Shown: in pieces, positions 24,601 through 32,976 of the stretch
How positions within the stretch are numbered: position 1 is the stretch's first letter
Layout of the letters: each line of letters starts with the position of its first letter
NCBI RefSeq assembly: GCF_008329705.1
Contig: NZ_VTSX01000001.1
Span: 186,001-250,000, forward strand
Source of the DNA: Chryseobacterium sp. SN22
GTDB lineage: Bacteria > Bacteroidota > Bacteroidia > Flavobacteriales > Weeksellaceae
Direction: 5' to 3'
DNA length: 64,000 nucleotides
Translations under genes and position numbers: made by a program
The notes under the pieces: model-generated
Database searches by the model: none
What the model saw: the letters and a program-made list of their open reading frames with translations, nothing else
What the model was told of the DNA's origin: nothing

Positions 24601-25200
24601 TCATTCTTTCTCCTTAAACTTAGCCAGACCTTTATTCTTCAGGAACTCTAGAAACAAATCCAGTGCCTGTTTTCTGTGGCTGATCTTATTTTTATCCTGG
24701 GGATCCATTTCAGCGAACGTCATATCATATCTATCAGGAACGAAAATCGGGTCGTAGCCGAAACCTTTGAACCCCTTGTTTTCTTCCAGCAGATTACCGT
24801 GAACCCTTCCGTCGAAATATTGTGCCCCGTTTTCATCATAGTAGCATAAAACGGTAATGAAATAAGCTTTCCTGTTTTCGATCCCTTCCATTTCATTTAA
24901 TACTTTTTCGATATTTTTCGCAAAATCGTGATCGCCGGCATACCGCGCAGAAAAGATTCCGGGTCTTCCGTCCAGCGATTCAACCACCAGGCCGCTGTCG
25001 TCTCCAAGGCTAGGAATGCCTGTTTTTTCGAAACAGTATCTGGCTTTAATCAGTGCATTGGCATTGAAGGAATCGCCGTCTTCTACAATTTCCTCATGTA
25101 TATCATAATCCGTAAGACTTTTAACGACAAATTTATCGCCCAAGATCTGCTGAATCTCTTCTTTTTTATGGATGTTGTGTGTGGCAACCAGTAATTCCAT
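24601..25200 (-). CDS. rdgB: Non-canonical purine NTP pyrophosphatase (RdgB/HAM1)
   Basis: Hydrolyses ITP, dITP and XTP to the monophosphates, keeping deaminated purines out of DNA and RNA. About 199 residues from ATG 25200 (MELLVATHNIHKKEEIQQIL); a start 12 nt upstream (MKTE) is possible. Family motifs: VATHNIHKKEEI at the N-terminus, SLGDDSGLVVESLDGRPGIFSARYAG around 65-90, and GFGYDPIFVP near 145. All core residues are present. It lies 75 nt upstream of rnz on the same strand, but a promoter-like box in between suggests separate transcription. Confidence 0.95.
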   Translation of the reverse strand: MELLVATHNIHKKEEIQQILGDKFVVKSLTDYDIHEEIVEDGDSFNANALIKARYCFEKTGIPSLGDDSGLVVESLDGRPGIFSARYAGDHDFAKNIEKVLNEMEGIENRKAYFITVLCYYDENGAQYFDGRVHGNLLEENKGFKGFGYDPIFVPDRYDMTFAEMDPQDKNKISHRKQALDLFLEFLKNKGLAKFKEKE

Positions 25201-25227
25201 CTCCGTTTTCATTTTAATTTATATTTT

Positions 25228-25278
25228 ATTTAAACACAAAATGCACAAATAATTTTTACAAATAACACAAATGTTATT
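25228..25278. repeat. CACAAA-rich intergenic phrase
   Basis: Four CACAAA or ACAAAT units in about 50 bp between rdgB and the CPBP gene. On the minus strand it reads as repeated ATTTGTG, a wording seen dispersed in Bacteroidetes intergenic DNA. It may be a decayed repeat rather than a control site. Confidence 0.35.
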
Positions 25279-25314
25279 GGTGAAATATGCGGCAAAAATT
25301 TAACAGTACCAGAT

Positions 25315-26142
25315 TTAAATTTCGGAATAATGAACTTTATATTTTTTCATAAAAAGATAAAAGAATAAAGAAAAAAGAATAACTCCTATTCCCAGTATCA
25401 TCCATTCCGGTATTTTAAAAGCATCTGCGAAGCTTTCATTTTTAGTAAACGTAATCAGTAAAGTCGAACATAAATTGTTGAAGCCATGCAGCAGAATCGG
25501 CAGCAACAGGGATTTTGTTTTGTAATAAACCAGTCCCAGAATACAGCCCAGCAGTACTGCTCCTACAAGCTGCCACGGATTCCCGTGTACAAGCCCGAAA
25601 ATCACCGAAGCAGTTCCAATGGCTTTCCAGGGTTCTACCCCTTTGTTCATCAATCCTTTCTGAATAATTCCCCGAAAAATAATTTCTTCAAAAATCGGGG
25701 CGCAGATTACCGCTGTAATGATCATAACTACCGGATCATCGGTAAGCTGTTCCATCAGACGGGTGAAAAATTCATAATATTTTCCGAAAAACGGTCCCGA
25801 GGTTGGGATCTGCGAAGTAATGAATTCCGCAATGAACATCATCCCGGTCATCATCGGAAAGATCAGTAGGTAGGTATAAAAGTTGGTTGGCGAAAAGTTA
25901 AAGTTCAGCTTTTTTCCCGTTGTTCTGCGTACGATAAAAAAATCAAAGAATGCAATGGCGGTTACGAATCCTGCCGCATTGGCCAGCATGAAAAACCAGT
26001 CTTTATACTGAAGGTTTTCTTTGAAAGTAAACATCCAGAAGACATTAAAGAAAGAAGTAGCCATGGTTCCTGCAAATAATCCCGCTAACAATACCAGGCC
26101 TCCGATCCATGTAAAAGTATACTTCGGATATTTATTTTCCAT
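25315..26142 (-). CDS. CPBP family intramembrane metalloprotease
   Basis: 275-residue membrane protein of the CPBP (CAAX protease/bacteriocin-processing, Abi) family. Motifs: EEIIFRG at 152-158 (motif 1, two catalytic Glu and Arg), FGLVHGN at 182-188 (motif 2, His) and LLPILLHGFNN near 220 (motif 3, His and Asn). About seven hydrophobic segments. Family members cleave membrane proteins or process peptides; the substrate here is unknown. Transcribed alone, with 102 nt to rdgB. Confidence 0.9.
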   Translation of the reverse strand: MENKYPKYTFTWIGGLVLLAGLFAGTMATSFFNVFWMFTFKENLQYKDWFFMLANAAGFVTAIAFFDFFIVRRTTGKKLNFNFSPTNFYTYLLIFPMMTGMMFIAEFITSQIPTSGPFFGKYYEFFTRLMEQLTDDPVVMIITAVICAPIFEEIIFRGIIQKGLMNKGVEPWKAIGTASVIFGLVHGNPWQLVGAVLLGCILGLVYYKTKSLLLPILLHGFNNLCSTLLITFTKNESFADAFKIPEWMILGIGVILFSLFFYLFMKKYKVHYSEI

Positions 26143-26273
26143 AGAGTATCGATGATTTTAAATTCAAACAAAGATAAATCAAATTATGGGAAAAGAGAAT
26201 TCCGGCAAAGGAATTGCCTGTAAAACCTGATATATTTTATAATCCCTTTTCACGGGATCTGTTTTGTATCAAG

Positions 26274-26281
26274 TAACTTTG
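26274..26281 (+). promoter_or_regulatory. -7 box for the MFS transporter gene
   Basis: TAACTTTG, 17 nt upstream of the ATG at 26299. A weak TTTTC at 26247 would be the only -33 candidate. Confidence 0.5.
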
Positions 26282-26298
26282 CCTTCTAATTTTTCAAT

Positions 26299-27486
26299 AT
26301 GGATAAAGTAATGAAGCGGCCGGAGAATGTTAACCTATCCTTGCTTACGTATGTCTGTTTTACTTTCCTGGGATATTTCACCATAGGATTATCACTGTCT
26401 GTTCTTCCGATTTTCATCAATAAAAGCCTGGGGTACAGCCTGGTAATTGCGGGACTGGTAATCAGCCTGCAGTATGTTTCAACTTTTTTTCTGAGGGCAT
26501 ACTCCGGAAAACTCATCGATGGAAAGGGCCCGAAGCCGGCTGTTCTATACAGCATGCTGGGGTTTTCCCTGACCGGAATTTTCCTGATCATGGCATATTA
26601 CTTTAAAGCTTCACCTTATCTCAGTTTGATATTTCTGATTATTACCCGCCTGCTTACCGGTTGTGCGGAGGGACTGGTCGGTGCAAGCCCCATCAACTGG
26701 GCCATTATGGCGGTCGGGGAAGAGCATACGGCAAAAATCATTTCCTACAACGGCGTGGCTTCTTACGGGGCGCTGGCTATCGGCGCTTCTTTAGGCATCA
26801 TCATCGAACATGATTTCAGCCTGTATGGTATCGGTATCCTTTCCATTATTATGGGAATTGCAGGATTTTTGTATGCACGGACCAAAAAGAACGAAACCAA
26901 TACAAATACACAGGAATCCCAATCTTTCTGGCAGGTATTGAGAAAAGTCGCTCCTTTCGGTGCCTGCCTTGCTTTAGGCGGTCTGGGTTTTGCCAGCATA
27001 TCCACTTTCATTACGCTGTATTACAATTACTTCCACTGGAATAATGGTGCTCTGTGCCTGAGTGTTTTCGGTGGGCTTTTTGTTATCGGAAGACTGATAT
27101 TCAGCAATGTAATTAAAAATTACGGTGGAATCAGGGTAGCAATTGTATGCCTGCTGGTTGAAACCATCGGTCTTCTGATTATTGCTTTCGGAACAAATCC
27201 TGAAGTTGCGTTGGTCGGGGCCGGCGTTACAGGCCTTGGCTTTTCACTGATCTTTCCGGCATTGGGTGTGGTGGCCATTAACAGCGTCCCGGCTTCCAAC
27301 CAGGGTTCGGCATTAGCAGGATACGGGCTTTTCATCGATCTTTCGCTGGGCGTTGCCGGACCTCTTATCGGCGGCGTGGCGGATATTTACGGGATGGTGT
27401 ATATTTTCCCGTTCAGTGCCGGGATGGTTTTCATCGGGCTGGGACTGGCGTATCTGCTGAAAAGAAAATCGGATTTGCACATTTAA
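26299..27486 (+). CDS. MFS transporter
   Basis: 395 residues and about twelve membrane helices in two halves. Between the first helices is SLQYVSTFFLRAYSGKLIDGKGPKP, the MFS motif A region (G-K-L-I-D-G-K-G). The central loop carries the polar stretch RTKKNETNTNTQESQSFW. The sequence resembles YfcJ/YhhS-type small-solute or drug exporters (arabinose and multidrug efflux in some relatives), but the substrate cannot be read. Monocistronic by spacing: the next gene is 261 nt away. Confidence 0.85.
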   Translation: MDKVMKRPENVNLSLLTYVCFTFLGYFTIGLSLSVLPIFINKSLGYSLVIAGLVISLQYVSTFFLRAYSGKLIDGKGPKPAVLYSMLGFSLTGIFLIMAYYFKASPYLSLIFLIITRLLTGCAEGLVGASPINWAIMAVGEEHTAKIISYNGVASYGALAIGASLGIIIEHDFSLYGIGILSIIMGIAGFLYARTKKNETNTNTQESQSFWQVLRKVAPFGACLALGGLGFASISTFITLYYNYFHWNNGALCLSVFGGLFVIGRLIFSNVIKNYGGIRVAIVCLLVETIGLLIIAFGTNPEVALVGAGVTGLGFSLIFPALGVVAINSVPASNQGSALAGYGLFIDLSLGVAGPLIGGVADIYGMVYIFPFSAGMVFIGLGLAYLLKRKSDLHI

Positions 27487-27505
27487 CGTGAATCCTAATC
27501 AGAAG

Positions 27506-27548
27506 TCAGGTTTAATTGGAAGAGGGAAACTGGAGGCTGGAAGTTTTT
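27506..27548 (+). repeat. Dispersed intergenic repeat R1, copy 1
   Basis: A TCAGG start, then GGAAGAGGGAAACTGG and AGGCTGGAAGTTTTT. Similar copies are at 31170-31214 (plus) and 57641-57685 (inverted). The rest of the 261-nt gap to prfC includes the phrase CTTTGCGACTTTTGCGGTTA (27667-27686), another wording common in Bacteroidetes intergenic DNA. Confidence 0.7.
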
Positions 27549-27747
27549 CCTGTTGTGATTTGACCCTTGGAGCTGAAAATCTTAGAGCCCATAATAAATT
27601 AAAGATTTTAATCTTATACATACCTTATTAAGCTTGATCATCAACTTGTATTAGATCTACCTAATTCTTTGCGACTTTTGCGGTTAAACGAAAATCGATT
27701 TTCAGGATTCGACAAAATTCACGATTTTTGCAACTTCAAAATACGAT

Positions 27748-29343
27748 ATGTCAGACTTAATCAAAGAAATAGAGAAAAGGAAAACCTTCGGGATTATTTC
27801 CCACCCTGATGCCGGGAAGACCACGCTTACGGAGAAGCTGCTGCTTTTCGGGGGCGCGATTCAGGAAGCAGGTGCGGTAAAATCCAACAAGATAAAAAAA
27901 GGAGCTACCTCCGACTTTATGGAAATCGAAAGACAAAGAGGGATCTCGGTAGCGACTTCCGTACTGGCTTTTGAATACAGAGACCATAAGATCAATATCC
28001 TGGATACACCGGGGCACAAGGATTTCGCAGAAGATACTTACCGGACGTTAACGGCAGTTGATTCCGTGATCGTGGTGATCGATGTGGCAAAAGGGGTCGA
28101 GGAACAGACGGAAAAGCTGGTGAAGGTATGCCGGATGCGGAATATTCCGATGCTGGTTTTCATCAATAAGCTGGACCGTGAAGGTAAAGATGCCTTCGAT
28201 TTGCTGGATGAGGTGGAACAGAAACTGGGACTGACGGTTTGTCCGCTATCTTTACCGATCGGGATGGGAAGCGACTTCCAGGGAATTTATAACATCTGGG
28301 AAAACAACATCCAATTGTTTCTGGAAGAAAAAAAGCAGAAAGTAGGTGAAGCGATTAAGTTTGACGACATCAATGATTCTTCAATCGACGAGGTGATCGG
28401 GGAAAAGGCGGCCAATACCCTGAGGGAAGAACTGGATCTGGTACAATCGGTTTACCCTGAATTCAACCGGGAAGATTATATGAAAGGGGATCTGCAGCCG
28501 GTTTTCTTCGGTTCGGCTTTGAATAATTTCGGAGTGCGCGAATTGCTGGATGCCTTTATCGATATTGCTCCTATGCCACAGCCTAAAGAAAGCGACACCC
28601 GCCTGGTAAAGCCTGAAGAAGATACTTTTACGGGATTTGTTTTTAAAATCCATGCGAATATGGATCCGAAGCACAGGGACCGCCTGGCTTTCGTAAAGAT
28701 TGTTTCAGGAACTTTTAAAAGAAATGAAAATTACCTATTGGTAAGAGAAGGCAAAAAGATGAAGTTTTCTTCGCCGAATGCTTTCTTTGCCGATAAAAAA
28801 GAAGTGGTAGACGAAAGTTTCCCTGGAGATATCGTAGGCCTTCACGATACCGGAAGCTTCAGGATCGGTGATACCTTAACCGGTGGTGAAAAACTGAGCT
28901 TCAAAGGAATTCCAAGCTTCTCTCCGGAACATTTCAGATATATTAATAACAATGATCCGCTTAAGGCGAAACAATTGGCAAAAGGGATTGACCAGCTGAT
29001 GGATGAAGGGGTGGCCCAGTTGTTTACACTGGAAATGAACGGCCGTAAAATCATCGGGACAGTAGGTGCGCTTCAGTATGAAGTAATCCAGTACCGTCTG
29101 GAGCATGAATACGGAGCTAAATGTACGTATGAACCGCTTTCGATGCACAAAGCCTGCTGGGTGGAAGCCGATGAAAAGTCTGATGAGTTTAAGGAATTTG
29201 CGAGATTAAAGCAGAGATTTCTGGCAAGAGACAAATACAACCAACTGGTTTTCCTGGCCGACTCTTCATTCACGATTCACATGACGCAGGAGAAGTTCCC
29301 GAACGTGAAACTGCATTTCATCAGTGAGTTTCAGAATGCTTAA
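27748..29343 (+). CDS. prfC: Peptide chain release factor 3
   Basis: Translational GTPase that removes RF1/RF2 from the ribosome after termination. At 531 residues it is normal length. G domain: G1 SHPDAGKTT at 18-26; switch I region with RGISVATSV; G3 DTPGHKDF near 86; G4 NKLD near 140. Domain II/III follow with VFFGSALNNFGVRELLDAFIDIAPMP (typical of RF3) and FVFKIHANMDPKHRDRLAF. No neighbouring gene is close. A hairpin terminator follows at 29369. Confidence 0.97.
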   Translation: MSDLIKEIEKRKTFGIISHPDAGKTTLTEKLLLFGGAIQEAGAVKSNKIKKGATSDFMEIERQRGISVATSVLAFEYRDHKINILDTPGHKDFAEDTYRTLTAVDSVIVVIDVAKGVEEQTEKLVKVCRMRNIPMLVFINKLDREGKDAFDLLDEVEQKLGLTVCPLSLPIGMGSDFQGIYNIWENNIQLFLEEKKQKVGEAIKFDDINDSSIDEVIGEKAANTLREELDLVQSVYPEFNREDYMKGDLQPVFFGSALNNFGVRELLDAFIDIAPMPQPKESDTRLVKPEEDTFTGFVFKIHANMDPKHRDRLAFVKIVSGTFKRNENYLLVREGKKMKFSSPNAFFADKKEVVDESFPGDIVGLHDTGSFRIGDTLTGGEKLSFKGIPSFSPEHFRYINNNDPLKAKQLAKGIDQLMDEGVAQLFTLEMNGRKIIGTVGALQYEVIQYRLEHEYGAKCTYEPLSMHKACWVEADEKSDEFKEFARLKQRFLARDKYNQLVFLADSSFTIHMTQEKFPNVKLHFISEFQNA

Positions 29344-29368
29344 TTAAAAGTTTTTTTTAAATAATATG

Positions 29369-29397
29369 ATCCGCGGAAATTCTTCTGCGGATTTTTT
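29369..29397 (+). terminator. Rho-independent terminator of prfC
   Basis: ATCCGC / GCGGAT stem with inner GAA/TTC pairs, followed by TTTTTT. Confidence 0.8.
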
Positions 29398-30173
29398 GTT
29401 TTCGGCAATACACAAAGCCACAAGAGAACTTTTGTATTCCTATTGCAAAAGACGTAAGGATCTTATCCCTGATAAAGTTCTACATCGCTTATTTTATTTC
29501 AATAAAATAACAGTATGAAAATTTGGCTGCGTTAAATTTTGTGCTGTTAAACAGCTGCGTTTTAAAATTAACGCAAAGAATTACTTAGGATGCCGTTTTA
29601 TTTTAAGGAGGCAAAGGCAAATAAATTTGCTGCGCGAAGCTAGCGTACGAGTTTTTAAACAATGTGAATAAAACGTACGCTTCTTCAAATCAGCTTGTTG
29701 ATTCCTTCTTTGCTTTCTTGAAACAAGAAGATTAGAATTAAAACTCTGCATCAAAAATATCCCGCAGATTTTGCAGATTAACCAGATTTCTGTGCAGGAG
29801 CTTTTCAGAAAATAATGGTAACAAATTCAAGTAAACTGAACTCGGTTATTTCATCAAAGATCATCTTGCGTCTTTAAATTTTCCAACAACTTATAAAATG
29901 GTATGTGTAAAAACGCAAAATTTTTCCATTCTATATTCAGCTTATTAACTCTATGTTTCAAGAATCATTTTATCAGTTTACAAAACATGAATTTAAGTAC
30001 ATTAGCTTCAGATAAATTTTATTTGCACCTAAAAATTCTTGTAAAACACTTTGTAAAACATTTACAATGATTTGATTTTTAATTAAATAAAATTTTACGA
30101 TCGAAATACATTTCCTTTACAATCTTTACAACAGTTCTGCTCCTAATTTTACCTCATCGAAAAAATTAATGTT
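29398..30173. other. Long non-coding spacer with decayed dispersed-repeat phrases
   Basis: 776 nt with no supportable gene. It holds fragments typical of Bacteroidetes intergenic repeats: an ACGCAAAGAA...GGAGGCAAAGGC stretch near 29570-29625; an inverted pair GCGTACG / CGTACGC at 29643 and 29674; and CCCGCAGATTTTGCAGATTA with CCAGATTTCTGTGCAG at about 29761-29798. The last 150 nt before 30174 are very AT-rich and should contain the promoter of the DUF4349 gene, but no clear TAnnTTTG box was found. Confidence 0.5.
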
Positions 30174-31106
30174 ATGAAAAAATTCATTTTACTCGTTGCG
30201 GTATCAGGCACGTTCATTATGTGTAAAAAAGGAGAAGCTGCAGCTTCAGATCTGGAACATACGATTCATTCGGCAGACAGCACGGTTTCTGAGGCATCTG
30301 AAGAACTAAACAGGGTAAGCGAAAAAGCTGATGCGGCTTTGGATTCTGCCAGTGTAAGAATCAAAGATTTTGAAAACACCAAAAATGAAGTGAAGGATAA
30401 AATCGAGAACACTTCAAACATGGTAGATTCCCTTTCGGAAAAAATTTCCCATGTTGCACTGGAATCCAAAACCGAAAAGAAAGATTCAACGAAAAAAGAT
30501 CAGAAGATCGTCGTGAATGTTCCGGCTCCGAAAGTGATCCGGGAAACAAAAATAGTTTATAAAGACCAGCCTAAAAAGGTAAATACTGAACTGAATGTTT
30601 CGAAAAACAAACTGGTAAAAACAGGAATATTAGAAATTAATGTAAATGATGCTGAAACAGCGAAAGAGGTTGTAAAGGAAGAAGTTGCCAAATATGACGG
30701 GTTCATCCGGAGTGAAAATATTTCGGTAGGCAATGATGATAAAAAGACGGCTTATCTGAAAGTAAAGGTTCCGCTTCAGAAGTTTGATTACCTGATGAAT
30801 GACCTGAGCTATAATCTGGGCGATGTAGAAAATAAAAGCATTGATGTTACCGGACAGGAAGTCGTAGAAAATACGATGTGCGACCTGGAAATTACCCTTT
30901 ATGGTAAAGAAGGAAGTTATACGGAGAATAAAGAGCCGGAAACTTTCGGTGAAAAATCTTTCGCCGCCGTATTTTCAGGCTGGAATATCATCACTTCGAT
31001 CTTCCTGTTCATCCTTCCGCTCTGGCCTTTGTTCGTACTGGGAGGAATCGGGTATTATTTTTATAAAAAGAGACCTAAAAACACAAATCATCATGATTCT
31101 CATTAA
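30174..31106 (+). CDS. DUF4349 domain lipoprotein
   Basis: 310 residues. The N-terminus MKKFILLVAVSGTFIMCKKG looks like a lipoprotein signal ending at Cys17, though Met precedes the Cys. Residues 25-110 are a polar helical, coiled-coil-like stretch (HTIHSADSTVSEASEELNRVSEKADAAL). DUF4349 follows at about 135-290 (KLVKTGILEINVNDAETAKEVV, YDGFIRSENISV, YLKVKVPLQKFDYLMNDLS). A C-terminal membrane helix is at about 270-295 (ITSIFLFILPLWPLFVLGGIGYYFY), followed by a basic tail. The protein is exported and anchored at one or both ends. Function unknown. It has its own terminator. Confidence 0.85.
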   Translation: MKKFILLVAVSGTFIMCKKGEAAASDLEHTIHSADSTVSEASEELNRVSEKADAALDSASVRIKDFENTKNEVKDKIENTSNMVDSLSEKISHVALESKTEKKDSTKKDQKIVVNVPAPKVIRETKIVYKDQPKKVNTELNVSKNKLVKTGILEINVNDAETAKEVVKEEVAKYDGFIRSENISVGNDDKKTAYLKVKVPLQKFDYLMNDLSYNLGDVENKSIDVTGQEVVENTMCDLEITLYGKEGSYTENKEPETFGEKSFAAVFSGWNIITSIFLFILPLWPLFVLGGIGYYFYKKRPKNTNHHDSH

Positions 31107-31115
31107 CTGCGAAAG

Positions 31116-31138
31116 TCCATCCCTGTGATGGATTTTTT
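31116..31138 (+). terminator. Rho-independent terminator of the DUF4349 gene
   Basis: TCCATC, loop CCTGT, GATGGA, then TTTTTT. Confidence 0.85.
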
Positions 31139-31169
31139 ATGATTATCAGGCTAAACCCTGAAGAAAAAA

Positions 31170-31214
31170 TCAGGTCAATCCGCTGGAAGAGGGAAGCTGA
31201 GGCTGGAAGTTTTT
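31170..31214 (+). repeat. Dispersed intergenic repeat R1, copy 2
   Basis: TCAGGTCAATCCGCTGGAAG, then AGGGAAGCTGAGGCTGG and AAGTTTTT: the same family as 27506-27548. The rest of the gap to 31533 is AT-rich and no gene or clear motif was seen in it. Confidence 0.7.
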
Positions 31215-31533
31215 ATTAGCATTACAGCCTATCGAATTTACTTAAACAGATAAGTTTTCCCGGCCGGTTCAGAACTACAGTGTCCCTTTGTATTAATATT
31301 ATACTAATTTTTAAATCAAACTTATATTATTTTAATAATATTTTAATTGAAAATCCGTTTTCTGAAAAATTCTTATGCTTAATTTTACTTCGTTATCAGA
31401 AATAGAAACTGAAAATAATTTTAAATAAAATTTAACCTTCGGTGAAAATGACTATCCAATAGATAAAGCTGATCAAATTTGATTTTAAAATAAAAGATAT
31501 ATATTATTAATATTTTGTGGTTCGTGTGAATGT

Positions 31534-31562
31534 AAAAAGGCTCTCAAATCTGAGAGCCTTTT
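31534..31562 (-). terminator. Rho-independent terminator of the acyl-CoA dehydrogenase gene
   Basis: AAAAAGGCTCTCA, loop AATC, TGAGAGCCTTTT; T-runs on both sides. Confidence 0.88.
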
Positions 31563-31585
31563 ACTATTTTTGTATAATTAAGCAA

Positions 31586-32725
31586 TTACTTTGCAATGCT
31601 TCTTGAGATAACGATCTTCTGGATCTCGGAAGTTCCTTCATAGATCTGGGTGATTTTCGCATCCCTCATCATTCTTTCCACATGGTATTCTTTCACATAC
31701 CCGTATCCTCCGTGGATCTGTACAGCTTCAATTGTGGTATCCATAGCTACCTGAGAAGCGTAAAGCTTAGCCATCGCACCGCTTTCAGAAATATCTTTTC
31801 CGGCATCTTTTTCTACGGCCGCTTTGTAGCAAAGCATTCTTGCCGCCGTAATCTGGGTTGCCATATCTGCCAGCTTGAAAGCAATTGCCTGGTGGTTGAT
31901 GATTTCCGTTCTGAAGGCTTTTCTCGTTTTTGCATATTTCAATGCCAGCTCGTATGCTCCTGAAGCAATTCCCAATGCCTGGGAGGCAATCCCGATTCTT
32001 CCGCCGTTCAATACGGCCATGGCAAAATTGAATCCGAACCCGTCTTCCCCGATTCTGTTTTCTTTCGGTACCTTTACGTTATTGAAGATCAAAGAATGCG
32101 TATCGCTTCCTCTGATTCCCAGTTTGTCTTCTTTGAGTCCGATCTCAAAACCTTCCCAGCCTCTTTCCACGATAAACGCGTTGATTCCTTTATGCTTTTT
32201 CTCAGGATCCGTCTGGGCGATCACGATATAGTACGTAGCCGTTCCACCATTCGTGATCCAGTTCTTGATTCCGTTTAACAAATAATAATCTCCTCTGTCT
32301 TCAGCGGTTGTTTTCTGTGAAGTTGCATCCGAACCCGCTTCAGGCTCCGATAATGCAAATGCTCCGATTACCTGTCCGCTTGCCAGTGGCGTAAGGTATT
32401 TCACCTTCTGCTCTTCGGAAGCAAATTTTTCAAGACCAGCACAAACCAATGAATTATTTACGGACATTACCACAGCGGCAGAAGCATCGATCTTAGCGAT
32501 CTCCTCCATGGCCAAAACGTAAGAAACACTGTCCATTCCGGCACCTCCGTATTTAGGATCCACCATCATTCCCAAAAGACCCATTTCCCCCATTTTCTTT
32601 ACCTGTTCGGCAGGAAACTTCTGGTCGCGGTCTCTCTCGATTACCTCCGGTAATAGTTCGTTCTGAGCAAAATCCCTTGCTGCCTGCTGAATCATCAGCT
32701 GTTCTTCTGATAAATTAAAGTCCAT
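31586..32725 (-). CDS. Acyl-CoA dehydrogenase
   Basis: FAD enzyme for the first step of fatty-acid or branched-chain acyl-CoA oxidation (alpha,beta-dehydrogenation). 379 residues, full length. Landmarks: ALSEPEAGSDATSQKTTA near 125-142 (signature 1), the middle FAD-binding segment WITNGGTATYYIVIAQT, and QIHGGYGYVKEYHVERMMRDAKI (signature 2). In the C-terminal IYEGTSEIQ, Glu363 is at the catalytic-base position used by short- and medium-chain enzymes. Chain-length preference is not decidable here. The divergent acyl-CoA synthetase next door (251 nt) suggests linked substrate activation and oxidation. Confidence 0.94.
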   Translation of the reverse strand: MDFNLSEEQLMIQQAARDFAQNELLPEVIERDRDQKFPAEQVKKMGEMGLLGMMVDPKYGGAGMDSVSYVLAMEEIAKIDASAAVVMSVNNSLVCAGLEKFASEEQKVKYLTPLASGQVIGAFALSEPEAGSDATSQKTTAEDRGDYYLLNGIKNWITNGGTATYYIVIAQTDPEKKHKGINAFIVERGWEGFEIGLKEDKLGIRGSDTHSLIFNNVKVPKENRIGEDGFGFNFAMAVLNGGRIGIASQALGIASGAYELALKYAKTRKAFRTEIINHQAIAFKLADMATQITAARMLCYKAAVEKDAGKDISESGAMAKLYASQVAMDTTIEAVQIHGGYGYVKEYHVERMMRDAKITQIYEGTSEIQKIVISRSIAK

Positions 32726-32976
32726 AAAAAAATAATAATTAGATGGTCGCTAATTTACACTTTTTGGCCAAATCTGAAAACAGAATGATAAATTAGAGTA
32801 TGGCAATTAAAAACATTCATTTTTAAATATTCATCATATATAAGTTAAGTTTGAATTATTAAATATATTACGACATACATTTTATTAATTTCTAATTAAC
32901 ATTTATAATTTCCTCAATTAAAAAAAATTCTTATATTTAAAATTATTAAAATTATTAAAATTATATAATAAGAGTC

